A stretch of 42,481 nt of DNA, from NCBI GenBank assembly GCA_018660465.1, contig JABJKH010000073.1:1-42481 (forward strand), in the 5' to 3' direction. A program made the position numbers and the translations under genes. Origin of the DNA: Rhodospirillaceae bacterium. GTDB lineage: Bacteria; Pseudomonadota; Alphaproteobacteria; Rhodospirillales; JABJKH01. Under the pieces are notes generated by a model that saw nothing but the letters and a program-made list of their open reading frames with translations, made no database searches and was not told the origin of the DNA. This document shows, in pieces, positions 1 through 8,631 of the stretch. Positions within the stretch are counted from its first letter, which is position 1, and the number at the start of each line of letters is the position of its first letter.

Positions 1-1121
1 ACTTCCTCTGCGGCTTTGGCCGCGGCCTCGCGGGTGCTGTCTTCACCTTCGCGGGATTTTTCAATCTCAGCACGTTCGCCTTCAAGGCGTTCGACCGCAG
101 CCTTGGCATCAGAAACCAATGTTTCTTCTCGTGCGCGGTCAGCGGCGATTTGTTCCAGGCGAGTGGTGTTGTCTGCCCGTGCGGTCTCGATCCGGGCCTC
201 TTCTTCTTCCAATCCTTCGCGCGCAATTACCAGTCGCTGTAGCTCCGCTGCGGTCGCGGCTTCAGATTGGCGAAGTTCAGGCAGGCCACTGGCGCGTTCA
301 GCCTGAACCGTCGCAGCATTTGCAGCCAAACCGGTTAGTTCGCGTACCGCGTCTTGGGTCGACTGAAGCTCGGTTCTACCTTCCGCAAGGTTCAGTTGTG
401 CGGCCAACCAGCGGAGATGAAACAGCATTGCTTCTGTGCGGCGAATGTGGCCGCTGATGTTGCGATAGCGAGTCGCCTGGCGGGATTGCTTTTTTAGGTT
501 CAGCAGCTGGGTATCCAGGGTGATGAGAATATCATCGAGACGTTCCAGGTTGGTTTCTGCACCCCGCAGGCGAAGCTCAGCCTCGTGACGGCGGGAATGA
601 AGGCCAGTGATACCAGCGGCTTCTTCCAATAATGTTCTTCGTTCTGTCGGTTTTGCGGCAATCACGGCACCAATTCGGCCTTGGCTGACCAGGGCCGTCG
701 ACCGTGCGCCGGTGGCGGAGTCGGCAAATAATAACTGAACGTCCCTGGCGCGAACGTCTTTTCCGTTAACCCGATAGGCCGAGCCCTTTTCCCGTTCAAT
801 CCGACGGGTTACATCCAAGTCTTCGAATTCGTTGAATTGGGCAGGGGCGGTGCGGGCTGTGTTGTCGAGCGATAAAATAACTTCGGCAATATTACGGGCC
901 GGTCGATTGGCGGTGCCGCCAAAGATGACGTCATCCATGCCGCTGCCGCGCATTTGTTTGGCGGACGTTTCGCCCATGACCCAACGTAACGCCTCCACCA
1001 AGTTGGATTTGCCGCAGCCATTGGGACCAACAACGCCGGTCAGACCTGGTGAGATCAGCAGTTCCGTGGAATCCACAAAGGATTTGAATCCCGTCAGACG
1101 TAGCTTATTGAACTGCAGCAC
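1..1121 (-). CDS. smc: Chromosome segregation protein SMC (N-terminal part, cut by window edge)
   Basis: This is the N-terminal ATPase head and the start of the first coiled coil of SMC, which organises and segregates the chromosome together with ScpA and ScpB. Translation from a GTG at 1121 gives MLQFNKLRLTGFKSF, then a Walker A motif GPNGCGKS at about residues 32-39, and further on the head segment FADSATGARSTALVSQGRIG. From about residue 170 the sequence is an Ala/Glu/Arg-rich coiled coil that runs off the window at position 1. The GTG is preceded directly by an in-frame TAA, so no upstream start is possible. About 373 codons are visible of a protein usually near 1150 residues. The downstream neighbours on the same strand side (DsbA-like, DUF721) fit a common alphaproteobacterial order. 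Confidence 0.95.
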   Translation of the reverse strand, partial: MLQFNKLRLTGFKSFVDSTELLISPGLTGVVGPNGCGKSNLVEALRWVMGETSAKQMRGSGMDDVIFGGTANRPARNIAEVILSLDNTARTAPAQFNEFEDLDVTRRIEREKGSAYRVNGKDVRARDVQLLFADSATGARSTALVSQGRIGAVIAAKPTERRTLLEEAAGITGLHSRRHEAELRLRGAETNLERLDDILITLDTQLLNLKKQSRQATRYRNISGHIRRTEAMLFHLRWLAAQLNLAEGRTELQSTQDAVRELTGLAANAATVQAERASGLPELRQSEAATAAELQRLVIAREGLEEEEARIETARADNTTRLEQIAADRAREETLVSDAKAAVERLEGERAEIEKSREGEDSTREAAAKAAEE

Positions 1122-1181
1122 TTAAGTTTAACCCCCGTCTCTCACGAACGCCCCCCAATTATTCCCCGGGGGATGTGATCG

Positions 1182-1793
1182 TTATTTTGCCTTCGCAAGC
1201 GCCTCGTCGATGACCTTTTTGAAACTCTCAAAAGGCTGCGCGCCCTCCACCTTTGTCCCATTGATAAAGAACGTGGGGGTGGATCGAACGTCGCGTTTTT
1301 TGACGGCTTCATCCGCACGTTGGCCAATGGCTTTTAGCAAAGCCTGATTTTTGAGGCATGCCTGAACATCCTTATCAGACAGACCTCCAAAACGACCGAC
1401 CCGTGCCAGTTCGCCAATGACGTTACGACCAGAAGACCATTGCCGTTGGCTGCGGAATAATACTTCGACAAATCCGAAAAACTTTTTCGTCCCGCCACAC
1501 CGCGCCAAGGCAGCAGCGGCCAACGCCGGGGTGCCGAACGGCATGTCTTTAAAAATTAGCCGAACTTTGCCGGTATCGATGTAATCTTTCTTAATTTGAG
1601 GCAGAGTTTCGCGATGAAAGGCTGCACAGTGGGGGCACCCGAGTGACGAATATTCAATGATCGTGACGGGCGCGTCCTTCTTGCCCATGGCTTTCTCAGA
1701 CAAGGCGTCCTCTAAAGACGCGATGCCGGCACTGGCTGATTGGCTCAACGCGAGAAAAAGAGCGAATGCTATACCTAGTAGTTTTTTAGACAA
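1182..1793 (-). CDS. DsbA-family periplasmic thiol-disulfide oxidoreductase
   Basis: A secreted thioredoxin-fold protein expected to form or rearrange disulfides in periplasmic proteins. The sequence begins with a signal peptide (SKKLLGIAFALFLALSQSASA), followed by a DsbA active site CPHC (about residues 53-56 from the chosen start) and a late cis-proline motif STPTFFING. The alpha-helical insertion between them is typical of the bacterial DsbA/DsbG-like family (Thioredoxin_4). I chose the TTG at 1793 because it sits 7 bases after GGAGG and leaves a compact signal peptide. An ATG at 1838 would add 15 residues and also has a GGAG upstream, so it cannot be excluded. A 133-bp gap separates it from the DUF721 gene upstream. 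Confidence 0.9.
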   Translation of the reverse strand: MSKKLLGIAFALFLALSQSASAGIASLEDALSEKAMGKKDAPVTIIEYSSLGCPHCAAFHRETLPQIKKDYIDTGKVRLIFKDMPFGTPALAAAALARCGGTKKFFGFVEVLFRSQRQWSSGRNVIGELARVGRFGGLSDKDVQACLKNQALLKAIGQRADEAVKKRDVRSTPTFFINGTKVEGAQPFESFKKVIDEALAKAK

Positions 1794-1926
1794 AATGACC
1801 CCTCCAGATACAAGATGTTGGTGAATATAGAATTGCATTTGCGACTCCGCAAGATGCCGACGGGTGGTCGAATGTCAGATTCCTGGGGATAAGTCGGCTT
1901 AAATTTCATTTTTTTTGATCTCCGCA

Positions 1927-2415
1927 TCAGAGCGGCCTATCAGACCGGCTGAGAATCGACCTACCGAGTTTCTCCAAAGCCTCGCGAATTTCTTCATCGT
2001 CTACGTCTGAAAGCTCCTGATTAAGGGTGTTTTCTTGTGCGGCATTCAAGGTTTTGGATTCAGGTTCACTTGTTTTTTGCTTTTTGGGTAGCGGTCCCTG
2101 GATCGTTTTGACCGACCCCACGGCCTTGTAGCCGAAATAGGTGTTAATGCGTTCGATCAGTTGCGGCTCAAAATGTTGAATTTCCAGCGCGAAACTGCCG
2201 CTATCGACCCGCAGTCGCAATATACCATCGGTCTTAACGTTGCGCGGGTAATCGATTTTCTCAGGCACTGTGTGCTGGGCTAACAGGTCACCGGCAATGG
2301 CAGGCCATTCGGCAATTACAGCGCCGTCCGCAAAACCGCGCCGGGAAAAAATCGGTTTGGTAATGCGTCCAATGGTCTTCGCGAGTGCGCGGGGACCGTG
2401 CTGAAATTTTGCCAT
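1927..2415 (-). CDS. DUF721 (DciA-family) protein
   Basis: A 162-residue protein of the DUF721 family. Relatives named DciA help load the replicative helicase DnaB in bacteria lacking DnaC. The conserved N-terminal part is visible: a WPAIAGDLLAQHTVP segment at about residues 38-52, then LRLRVDSGSFALEIQHFEPQLIERIN. This matches the family's KH-like domain, which typically reads 'W..ivG..la.ht.p' and later 'L.v.v.s..wa.el......l...in'. The acidic C-terminal tail looks disordered. The gene is divergent from mutY with a 94-bp gap, so the two may share a promoter region. The family assignment is firm; the helicase-loading role in this organism is inferred from family knowledge. Confidence 0.85.
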   Translation of the reverse strand: MAKFQHGPRALAKTIGRITKPIFSRRGFADGAVIAEWPAIAGDLLAQHTVPEKIDYPRNVKTDGILRLRVDSGSFALEIQHFEPQLIERINTYFGYKAVGSVKTIQGPLPKKQKTSEPESKTLNAAQENTLNQELSDVDDEEIREALEKLGRSILSRSDRPL

Positions 2416-2509
2416 CTGCCTGCCTTTGATATAACCGGTATGGTAAATTCACCCATTCTGCAAAACAACAGGGCAATTTGCCCGTATTTTTAGGGCGATT
2501 ATAAGGCAA

Positions 2510-3580
2510 ATGTCCCAGGATTATCCAAAATCATTCAGCCGGGATTTATTGGCTTGGTATGATGTCGCTCACCGTCGATTGCCGTGGCGTGCGGAAGCGG
2601 GGGAGGTAGCAGACCCGTATGCGGTTTGGCTTAGCGAAATTATGCTGCAACAAACCACCGTGGTAACGGTAAAGGGCTATTTCGAATTATTTCTGAAGCG
2701 CTGGCCGAGCGTGTCTGATCTTGCGGCAGCGGACTTGGATGATGTCCTGCATGCATGGCAGGGGTTGGGGTACTACGCCCGAGCGCGCAACCTGCATAAA
2801 TGCGCGCGTGTTGTGGCAAATGAATTTGACGGTCGGTTTCCTGATTCAGAAGAAACCTTGATGACGTTACCAGGAATTGGCCCGTATACGGCGGCGGCGG
2901 TCGCAGCAATTGCGTTCGGTCGGGAGACGGTTCCCGTTGACGGTAACATAGAACGTGTGATTTCCCGACTGTATGTCATTAAAGAGCCTCTACCAGGATC
3001 AAAACCTCGTATAAAGAAACTGGTTTCAGCGGCGTTAGATCGGAAGCGTCCAGGCGATTATGCGCAGGCGCTGATGGACTTGGGGGCGACGATTTGCACG
3101 CCGCGCAGTCCACGGTGTGCGACATGTCCGGTGTCTGTTGTTTGTGACGGATACAAATTGGACAACGCCGAGCAGTTTCCAAAGAAGGCTCCTAAAAAAC
3201 CTAAGCCGACACGCCGGGGCATTGTGTTTTGGGCTGTGCGAGACGATGATGCTGTCTTGATCAGGCGGCGTCCAGAAAAGGGGCTGTTGGGCGGAATGAT
3301 GGAATTCCCGTCGACCGATTGGAACGAAGCGACGTGGACTGATGAGGCCGCGCTAAAGTACGTGCCAGTCGAAGCCCTTTCATGGCAACGGCTACCTGGA
3401 ACTGTGCGCCACACATTTACTCATTTCCATTTGGAACTAGTGGTCTTGGCGGGGAAAATTGATGAACCGGGTCCGGAGTCATGCGTCTGGTGCCCCGTTG
3501 AACGTTTGTCTGACTTCGCTCTGCCGACGGTCATGAAGAAGGTTGTGAATTTGGCGGTGGCGGAGCTTGTTGCCAAATAG
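2510..3580 (+). CDS. mutY: A/G-specific adenine DNA glycosylase MutY
   Basis: Removes adenine mispaired with 8-oxoguanine during base-excision repair. All key elements are visible in 356 residues: the catalytic Glu43 in SEIMLQQT, the helix-hairpin-helix LPGIGPYTAAA (about 120-130), the catalytic Asp144 in PVDGN, and the [4Fe-4S] ligands C196, C203, C206 and C212 spaced C-x6-C-x2-C-x5-C. The C-terminal third is the NUDIX-like 8-oxoG recognition domain, with HTFTHFHLELVV. The length is normal for the family. It is divergent from the DUF721 gene and convergent with the XRE gene. Confidence 0.97.
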   Translation: MSQDYPKSFSRDLLAWYDVAHRRLPWRAEAGEVADPYAVWLSEIMLQQTTVVTVKGYFELFLKRWPSVSDLAAADLDDVLHAWQGLGYYARARNLHKCARVVANEFDGRFPDSEETLMTLPGIGPYTAAAVAAIAFGRETVPVDGNIERVISRLYVIKEPLPGSKPRIKKLVSAALDRKRPGDYAQALMDLGATICTPRSPRCATCPVSVVCDGYKLDNAEQFPKKAPKKPKPTRRGIVFWAVRDDDAVLIRRRPEKGLLGGMMEFPSTDWNEATWTDEAALKYVPVEALSWQRLPGTVRHTFTHFHLELVVLAGKIDEPGPESCVWCPVERLSDFALPTVMKKVVNLAVAELVAK

Positions 3581-3638
3581 AAAAACAGCGCGCCCGATGA
3601 GAATTACAGAGGAGCACGCTGACAATTTCTGGTCTCGG

Positions 3639-3666
3639 CAGCGCCCCGCCAAAGTACGGGACGCTG
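3639..3666. terminator. Hairpin between convergent mutY and XRE genes
   Basis: A 10-bp stem (CAGCGCCCCG paired with CGGGACGCTG, one G-T pair) with an 8-base loop lies between the ends of the two convergent genes. No long T-run follows on either strand, so it may be a weak or Rho-assisted bidirectional terminator. Confidence 0.4.
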
Positions 3667-3690
3667 AAATTCTTCTATAAAGCGCTGCCC

Positions 3691-4020
3691 TTAGGCGGCT
3701 TTTTTCTTAGCAGCTTTCTTTTTCGGTGCCGGACCGAACAGAGCTTTGTAGGTGTACGGATCGTAGAACTTGAGCATGTTCTTAACAAATTCGGAGCGCT
3801 CCACATCAACGGCTGCGGCGTAGGCTTCATACAAGTTGGGTGGAATACGACCGGCGCCGTTTTCGATTTGGCTGATAAACGTATAATATTTAAACCCTGT
3901 CTTTTCGGCCAATTCTATTTGCGTCAAACCGGATGACGCCCGTAGTTTTTTCAAATACGCGCCGCCTTTTTTGCGTAGTTTACGAGCGTTTTCTCCACTT
4001 ACTTTGTGATGTGCATGCAT
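3691..4020 (-). CDS. Small XRE-type helix-turn-helix regulator
   Basis: A 109-residue DNA-binding protein. Residues about 22-75 form a Cro/C1-type helix-turn-helix: YLKKLRASSGLTQIELAEKTGF followed by the recognition-helix region YYTFISQIENG. A stretch rich in aromatic and acidic residues follows. The protein ends in a very basic lysine/alanine tail (KKKAAKKKAA) of the kind that binds DNA non-specifically. No sensor domain is visible. It is a single gene, convergent with mutY, with about 175 bp of AT-rich sequence upstream that could hold its promoter. Its target is unknown, and nothing beside it suggests a phage or toxin-antitoxin context. Confidence 0.8.
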   Translation of the reverse strand: MHAHHKVSGENARKLRKKGGAYLKKLRASSGLTQIELAEKTGFKYYTFISQIENGAGRIPPNLYEAYAAAVDVERSEFVKNMLKFYDPYTYKALFGPAPKKKAAKKKAA

Positions 4021-4195
4021 TAATAAATCTCCTGTGTGCGTATGCAGTAGGTCTCGGATGAAATAGAATGTAACACAGCAATGTGAACCTAACCTTACAG
4101 GTCACCGCTGAATTAGTCAATAATGTAATGTTGTGTGAAAGTTGAATTAAATACCGCTCATGCAAAGGTGGCCGTCAGTCTCAATGTAAATAGTG

Positions 4196-4711
4196 CTATT
4201 CGTCGTATGAAATTAACGCATCAAATGGAATGTTAAGCTTATCGCGACCCTTCAGAAATGTCAGTTCTATGAGGCAGGCAGCGCTGGTTACTTTGGCCCC
4301 TACTTTGTTGAACAGATCAACAGAGGCCGCCATGGTACCGCCAGTCGCTAAAAGGTCGTCTAAAATAACCACCTTTTGACCGGGTTTGACCGCGTCATCC
4401 TGTATTTCAATGGTATCAGTGCCGTATTCCAAGGCGTAGTCATGGGATATCAAATTTCCCGGTAACTTGCCTTTTTTACGAACCATGACGAATCCGCACC
4501 CCAGCTTTAGCGCCAAGGGTGCTGCAACCAGAAACCCGCGGGATTCAATGCCGGCCAATACATCAGGTTGATGCTGACGAATCATCCGCGCCATTCGACC
4601 CATGGCAACCTGCCACGCATCTTCATGAGCAAGGAGGGTTGAAATGTCGTAAAACTGGATGCCCGGCTTCGGGAAATCGGGGATTGATCGGATGTGGTCC
4701 TTGAGGTCCAT
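4196..4711 (-). CDS. apt: Adenine phosphoribosyltransferase
   Basis: Purine salvage enzyme converting adenine and PRPP to AMP in the cytoplasm. The 171-residue length is typical. It opens with [22 protein letters not shown], a hallmark of Apt, carries the ESRGF substrate-loop segment at about 58-62, and has the PRPP-binding motif [14 protein letters not shown] at about 109-122. No clear Shine-Dalgarno sequence precedes the ATG. It lies downstream of the cytochrome c gene on the same strand but is separated from it by an intrinsic terminator, so it is probably transcribed alone. Confidence 0.95.
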   Translation of the reverse strand: MDLKDHIRSIPDFPKPGIQFYDISTLLAHEDAWQVAMGRMARMIRQHQPDVLAGIESRGFLVAAPLALKLGCGFVMVRKKGKLPGNLISHDYALEYGTDTIEIQDDAVKPGQKVVILDDLLATGGTMAASVDLFNKVGAKVTSAACLIELTFLKGRDKLNIPFDALISYDE

Positions 4712-4753
4712 AATTTTTGCCTAACCAATAATTAGAAACTGTAGCAAAGTTGA

Positions 4754-4784
4754 AACTAAAACGCCCCGCCGGTATGGCGAGGCG
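4754..4784 (-). terminator. Intrinsic terminator after the cytochrome c gene
   Basis: Read on the minus strand, a 9-bp GC-rich stem (CGCCTCGCC / GGCGGGGCG, one T-G pair) with a 5-base loop is followed at once by TTTT. It lies about 30 bases past the cytochrome c stop codon. Confidence 0.75.
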
Positions 4785-4812
4785 CTTAACTTTATTGTAC
4801 CGAAGCCCAGTA

Positions 4813-5196
4813 TTAAATGGATTTCAAGTACGCAATGACGTTTGCTCGGTCTTTAGCTTTCTTCAGCTTGAAGACCATCGAGGTTTTGCGGCTTCGGCTT
4901 TTAGCAAATTTCTTAGGGTTGGAGAGCCACGCGTCGAGCGTCTTCTCGTCCCAGCTCCAGTCGGCTTTTTTGAGGCCTTTATATTTCTTAAAGCCTGCCG
5001 CGGTCCCCGCCTTACGGCCAACGACGCCTGAGAGAGAGGGGCCAACCTTGTGCTTACCAGCTTTAACAGCATGGCATGCTTTACATTTCTTGAAAACTTT
5101 TGCGCCTTTTTTCGCATCGCCAGCGGCAAATGCGCTGCCGCTTGCCATAATGATGGCCGCAGTCATTCCAAGGGCAACTAATACGCTTCTTCCCAT
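4813..5196 (-). CDS. Class I cytochrome c (c2/c550-like), periplasmic
   Basis: A small electron carrier. From the ATG at 5196 (AGGAGA seven bases upstream) the 127-residue product has a signal peptide ending near AFA-AG, a covalent heme motif CKACH at residues 38-42, the KVGPSLSGVVGRKAG segment typical of mitochondrial/c2-type cytochromes, and a probable axial methionine M107 in KTSMVF near the C-terminus. It is unusually lysine-rich. A longer frame open to 5322 lacks a ribosome-binding site and would bury the signal peptide, so I rejected it. Its redox partner cannot be told from context. Confidence 0.92.
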   Translation of the reverse strand: MGRSVLVALGMTAAIIMASGSAFAAGDAKKGAKVFKKCKACHAVKAGKHKVGPSLSGVVGRKAGTAAGFKKYKGLKKADWSWDEKTLDAWLSNPKKFAKSRSRKTSMVFKLKKAKDRANVIAYLKSI

Positions 5197-5348
5197 AAGG
5201 GTTCTCCTAATTATCCAACTTAAAGACTCTAAATTTAAGGCCCGCATTAATAACGGTGCGTCCACTTGCTTGCAACCGTTACAATCCATATCAATAAAAT
5301 CACTAACGACTTTATATGGCAAGATTATGCCGAGCCGTTCGAAACTTG

Positions 5349-6470
5349 TTACTGGCTAAAATCATTCCAAATACTGTAATCGCGTCGAAAGCGGGTGAGG
5401 GACTCCCAGACACGCCGAAAGTCACTGTCGGCATTTGACGATTCTATAGCTTGTCGTCGCCATGCTTTCTCAAGCGCTGCAAGAATTTCTGTCGGCCAGC
5501 GGTGAATTTGGACTTTTTTGGCTTCAATCGCCTTTAAAGCAGCAAACTGAGCCGCTTCGCCTTCAGCTAATCCTAAATTGATATTTTGCGCGCAGACGGT
5601 GTTGATTTGGGTCTGCTGAGGTGCCGGCAAGGCGTTCCATTTCTTTAAATTGATGATGACGTCAAACAACATCGCCGGGCGATTCCATCCGGGATAGTAA
5701 TAGTGTTTGGCCACCTTATGGACGCCGAGCTTTGCGTCCACGGACGGCAACGAAATAGCGGCACCGTCTAATTTGTCGGTCTCGAAGGCGATGAAGATGT
5801 CTCTTGCGGCCATGGTTTTAATTTTCACACCGAGTTTCTCCAAAACGCCAGCGCCGAGGCCGGAAGAGCGAACTTTAAGGCCTTTCAGGTCTTCCACGGT
5901 TTTAATTTCTCGGCGGAACCAACCCGACGCACCATTTGAGACCAAACCACAGAAAACCCCATGAACGCCTTCCTTGTGAAGAATATCATTATAGATCGCC
6001 TGACCACCGCCACCGAAAATCCATGCCAGGTGTTCCATCGGCTTTGGACCAAAAGGAACAGATGAAAACAACCCGAGAGACGCGAGACGCTCTACCCACA
6101 TCTCCGGTGTTGTAAAGGCGGCGTCGATTGCGCCTGATGAGACAGCGTTGAAGAGTTCACGTGGTGGTACTAATGCATTGGGTTCGTGGAACTTGATCTC
6201 AAACCCGCCATCAGACACCCGCCAAATCCCCGTTTCCAATCGCTTGGCCATCGTCCCTAACAACGGTAACTTGCTGTGGTAGGCGCTCGCCATTTGCCAC
6301 CGGCGGATGGTCTTCTGGACAGGGGCGGATGTTAGTTTAGGTAGTGGTTTAACAATGTTTTCGGGCGACTTTGATGCGGGGATTGTGGTGAGCCGAGGGG
6401 CGATAATCGTGGCGCCAAAGACCACGCCAACGACGAGGCCAATAACAATGCCGATCACTGCAGTTCGCAT
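5349..6470 (-). CDS. TRAP-transporter-type (DctP family) substrate-binding protein
   Basis: A 373-residue periplasmic protein of the DctP/TAXI-like solute-binding fold. An N-terminal hydrophobic segment (residues about 5-25) is either a signal or a membrane anchor. Family features include WQMASAYHSKLPLLGTMAKRLE near residue 60, the MWVERL region, WFRREIKTVEDLKGLKVRSSG (about 185-205) and a later FDVIINLKKWNALP segment. DctP proteins capture organic acids or related compounds for DctQ/DctM permeases, but no such permease genes lie nearby. It is therefore an orphan binding protein, and its substrate is unknown. The flanking genes do not form an obvious operon with it. Confidence 0.88.
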   Translation of the reverse strand: MRTAVIGIVIGLVVGVVFGATIIAPRLTTIPASKSPENIVKPLPKLTSAPVQKTIRRWQMASAYHSKLPLLGTMAKRLETGIWRVSDGGFEIKFHEPNALVPPRELFNAVSSGAIDAAFTTPEMWVERLASLGLFSSVPFGPKPMEHLAWIFGGGGQAIYNDILHKEGVHGVFCGLVSNGASGWFRREIKTVEDLKGLKVRSSGLGAGVLEKLGVKIKTMAARDIFIAFETDKLDGAAISLPSVDAKLGVHKVAKHYYYPGWNRPAMLFDVIINLKKWNALPAPQQTQINTVCAQNINLGLAEGEAAQFAALKAIEAKKVQIHRWPTEILAALEKAWRRQAIESSNADSDFRRVWESLTRFRRDYSIWNDFSQ

Positions 6471-6558
6471 AGGAAAACCCTGATTAAGATGTCGTGAAAT
6501 GATTATCGGCGTACGCTATCGTACCCGTTAAATCGGGACAAGAGGTATTGCGGAAGAG

Positions 6559-7350
6559 TTATACTAATCTATCCAGACGCAACCGGTGCCGATTGTCGCT
6601 CAGCCTATACACGCCGCCATAAACTGCAGACAACAGACCCAGTCCCGTGCCGCCCGCGATTAAGAACATGATAAGGATCTGATACTTCACGGCTTCCACC
6701 GGGGGGATACCAGCGAGAATTTGTCCTGTCATCATACCAGGAAGCGACACAATGCCGGCTGCCGCCATGGCATTTATAATAGGGATCAATCCTGTTCGAA
6801 CCGCTTCGCGGACGATGCCACTCATTGCGGTGCGAATATCGTGGCCAAGTGCCAGACGTGCCTCTACCGCACTCTTTTCCCGAACTGCCCCTGTAATAAG
6901 GGCGTTCAACCCCAAGGCGACGCCGTTCATGGTGTTGCCAAGAATCATCCCCAACAATGGCAAGGCGTATCTCGGGTCATACCAGGGGTCAGGCTTAATC
7001 TGCGTGGTGAGCGCCAACACTGTGACGATAAGCCCAGCCGCCATCATGCTGGATGTTCCCAGACCATAGGTCCACCACCCGGAAAAACGTTTGCGTTGGC
7101 GGGCCGATGCCTCGTGACCGGCGAACAGTACCATGATCAGCGCCGCAACCGCTGTCCACAAGGGCGAAACGAGGGCGAACAGAGTTTTTAGAACCAATCC
7201 CATGAGGCTGAGTTGAACGACCATTCGTGCCGCTGCGATCAAAAGCTGACGTTCCAACCCGAGCCCAAGCATAAGGGAGAGGCCGCCGTTTATAATGACG
7301 AGCAATGATGCGAGAGCTAAGTCGGTTGCGCCGAGGGTGATAAAATTCAC
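6559..7350 (-). CDS. fetB: FetB-type (UPF0014) ABC metal-export permease
   Basis: Membrane subunit of a FetAB-like exporter, described in E. coli as exporting iron and protecting against oxidative stress. The 263-residue protein has about seven hydrophobic segments and the family signatures LLGMILGNTMNGVALGLN (about 134-151) and GIVSLPGMMTGQILAG (about 199-214). Its GTG start overlaps the TGA stop of the upstream ATPase gene (GTGA), indicating translational coupling. The metal specificity in this organism is inferred only. Confidence 0.92.
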   Translation of the reverse strand: MNFITLGATDLALASLLVIINGGLSLMLGLGLERQLLIAAARMVVQLSLMGLVLKTLFALVSPLWTAVAALIMVLFAGHEASARQRKRFSGWWTYGLGTSSMMAAGLIVTVLALTTQIKPDPWYDPRYALPLLGMILGNTMNGVALGLNALITGAVREKSAVEARLALGHDIRTAMSGIVREAVRTGLIPIINAMAAAGIVSLPGMMTGQILAGIPPVEAVKYQILIMFLIAGGTGLGLLSAVYGGVYRLSDNRHRLRLDRLV

Positions 7351-7949
7351 GATGCCAGCCTACCATCTACCAGCCCGCCATTTATAAGCGCGAGTTTGCG
7401 GGTGGCCAGCCTTTCAGTTTGTCCGGGGTCGTGGGTCACGAACAGAATGGCGGCACCGTTTTCTGCACGTTGCAGTAACATTTCCTCGACAACCCGGGTC
7501 GAGTCAGGATCCAAGCCTGAGGTAGGTTCATCCAGAAGCATGATGTCTGGAGCGAGCAAAAGTACGCGGGTCAGCGCCAAACGTTGCTTCTCACCTGTGG
7601 AAAGCCTGGAAACAGGCCAAGTTAGGATATCGCTGGGCAATCCCAATCTTTTGAGCAAATCTAATGCGTGATCCGGCTCAGAGAAATGGTCGCCCACGAC
7701 ATCCGTCCACCATCCCGAATCGGTTGGTAGGTAACAAACGTGTCTGCGCCACTGCGGTGCGGGTAGGGTGGAACGATGAATCCCATCTAATTCAACGTCC
7801 CCTTTGTGGGGATCAAGATCGGCAAGCGCTCTAAGAAAAACCGTCTTTCCGGCACCTGACGGACCAGACAACGCCACCAGTTCACCGGATGATAAGGAAA
7901 AATCCAGAGGTCCCAGATGGAGTCTTGTCAGGGCGCGGACGATAAACAC
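7347..7949 (-). CDS. fetA: FetA-type ABC transporter ATPase
   Basis: ATP-binding partner of the FetB permease. In 200 residues it shows Walker A GPSGAGKT (about 29-36), the ABC signature LSTGEKQRLALTR (about 116-128), Walker B IMLLDEPTSGLD and the H-loop VTHD. It begins with GTG at 7949 without a strong ribosome-binding site. The gene pair is organised A then B with a 4-base overlap. A possible metal-regulator site lies just upstream near 8000. Confidence 0.92.
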   Translation of the reverse strand: MFIVRALTRLHLGPLDFSLSSGELVALSGPSGAGKTVFLRALADLDPHKGDVELDGIHRSTLPAPQWRRHVCYLPTDSGWWTDVVGDHFSEPDHALDLLKRLGLPSDILTWPVSRLSTGEKQRLALTRVLLLAPDIMLLDEPTSGLDPDSTRVVEEMLLQRAENGAAILFVTHDPGQTERLATRKLALINGGLVDGRLAS

Positions 7950-8631
7950 CGGTCAGACAGCCTTTTTTCATATCATGGGGATACCAAAATTTACCCTATA
8001 ATGATAATGCATAATTACAATGTATCTGGGCAAATGATTATCCTGCAAAATATTAATTCCTGTGCGGTTGGTCGGAGAGAAGTAATTCGCGGAACGAAAG
8101 CTTATGTGGCGTGACCTCGTAGGGTCGAAAGCGGCTCTAGAATCCACTCCAAAGGAAAATTGTGGGTTTTCCGCCACACGAGAACCATAGTCGATACGTG
8201 CGTGGAGAGGGGATTGGCAGTAACATATGTTTGTTAAACAGCTCGTCTCGGCCCTTTAAGGAACACATAAAAAATGCCGAAAAGCTATATCAGGCATGGG
8301 TTACAGCTAGATTTATGTGCGATCAATTTGCCAATTTCTCGAATGTTAGTGGATTGCCCCTCAATAAGATGTGTTGCAAAAGAAACACACGCCTCTCATG
8401 AAAATCTCAAAAGAGCCACGATATTCTTGAATTCCGCGCTGGAATGTCGAGACTACAACTAACTTCTCTAGGTATTAGGGGGTGTCGGCGCGGTGAAGAA
8501 GCCAACGATAAGGCGAAACACAGTCGGTGAACCTAAGGAACGGGAGTTATTTCAAGGCCAAGTCGAAAGCAATTTTAAAGTTGTTGAGATGAGGCCAGAT
8601 TTCTCAAGGGACAAAAAAGGATTAAATTGTC
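7950..8631. other. Gene-poor region between fetA and the porin gene
   Basis: About 680 bp with no convincing gene. Open frames at 8162-8401 and 8493-8717 have no family resemblance, poor start contexts or an overlap with the porin start. The first 100 bases are AT-rich and hold a GATAAT-like cluster. The stretch probably contains the divergent promoters of fetA and the porin and perhaps a long porin leader, but I recognise no riboswitch. Confidence 0.5.
7997..8015. promoter_or_regulatory. Possible Fur-like operator upstream of fetA
   Basis: The sequence TATAATGATAATGCATAAT matches 13 of 19 positions of the classical Fur consensus and consists of three ATAAT units. A further ATGATTATC lies at 8034-8042. 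It sits about 50-90 bases upstream of the fetA start, a sensible place for metal-responsive control. AT-rich DNA gives chance matches, so this is tentative. Confidence 0.3.

Noticed and set aside
3691-4020. XRE gene considered as the antitoxin of a toxin-antitoxin pair
   Set aside because: No small partner gene lies next to it on either side; the flanks are mutY and apt.
4817-5359. A 180-codon plus-strand frame over the cytochrome c gene
   Set aside because: Opposite-strand shadow; the minus strand has a ribosome-binding site, signal peptide, heme motif and terminator.
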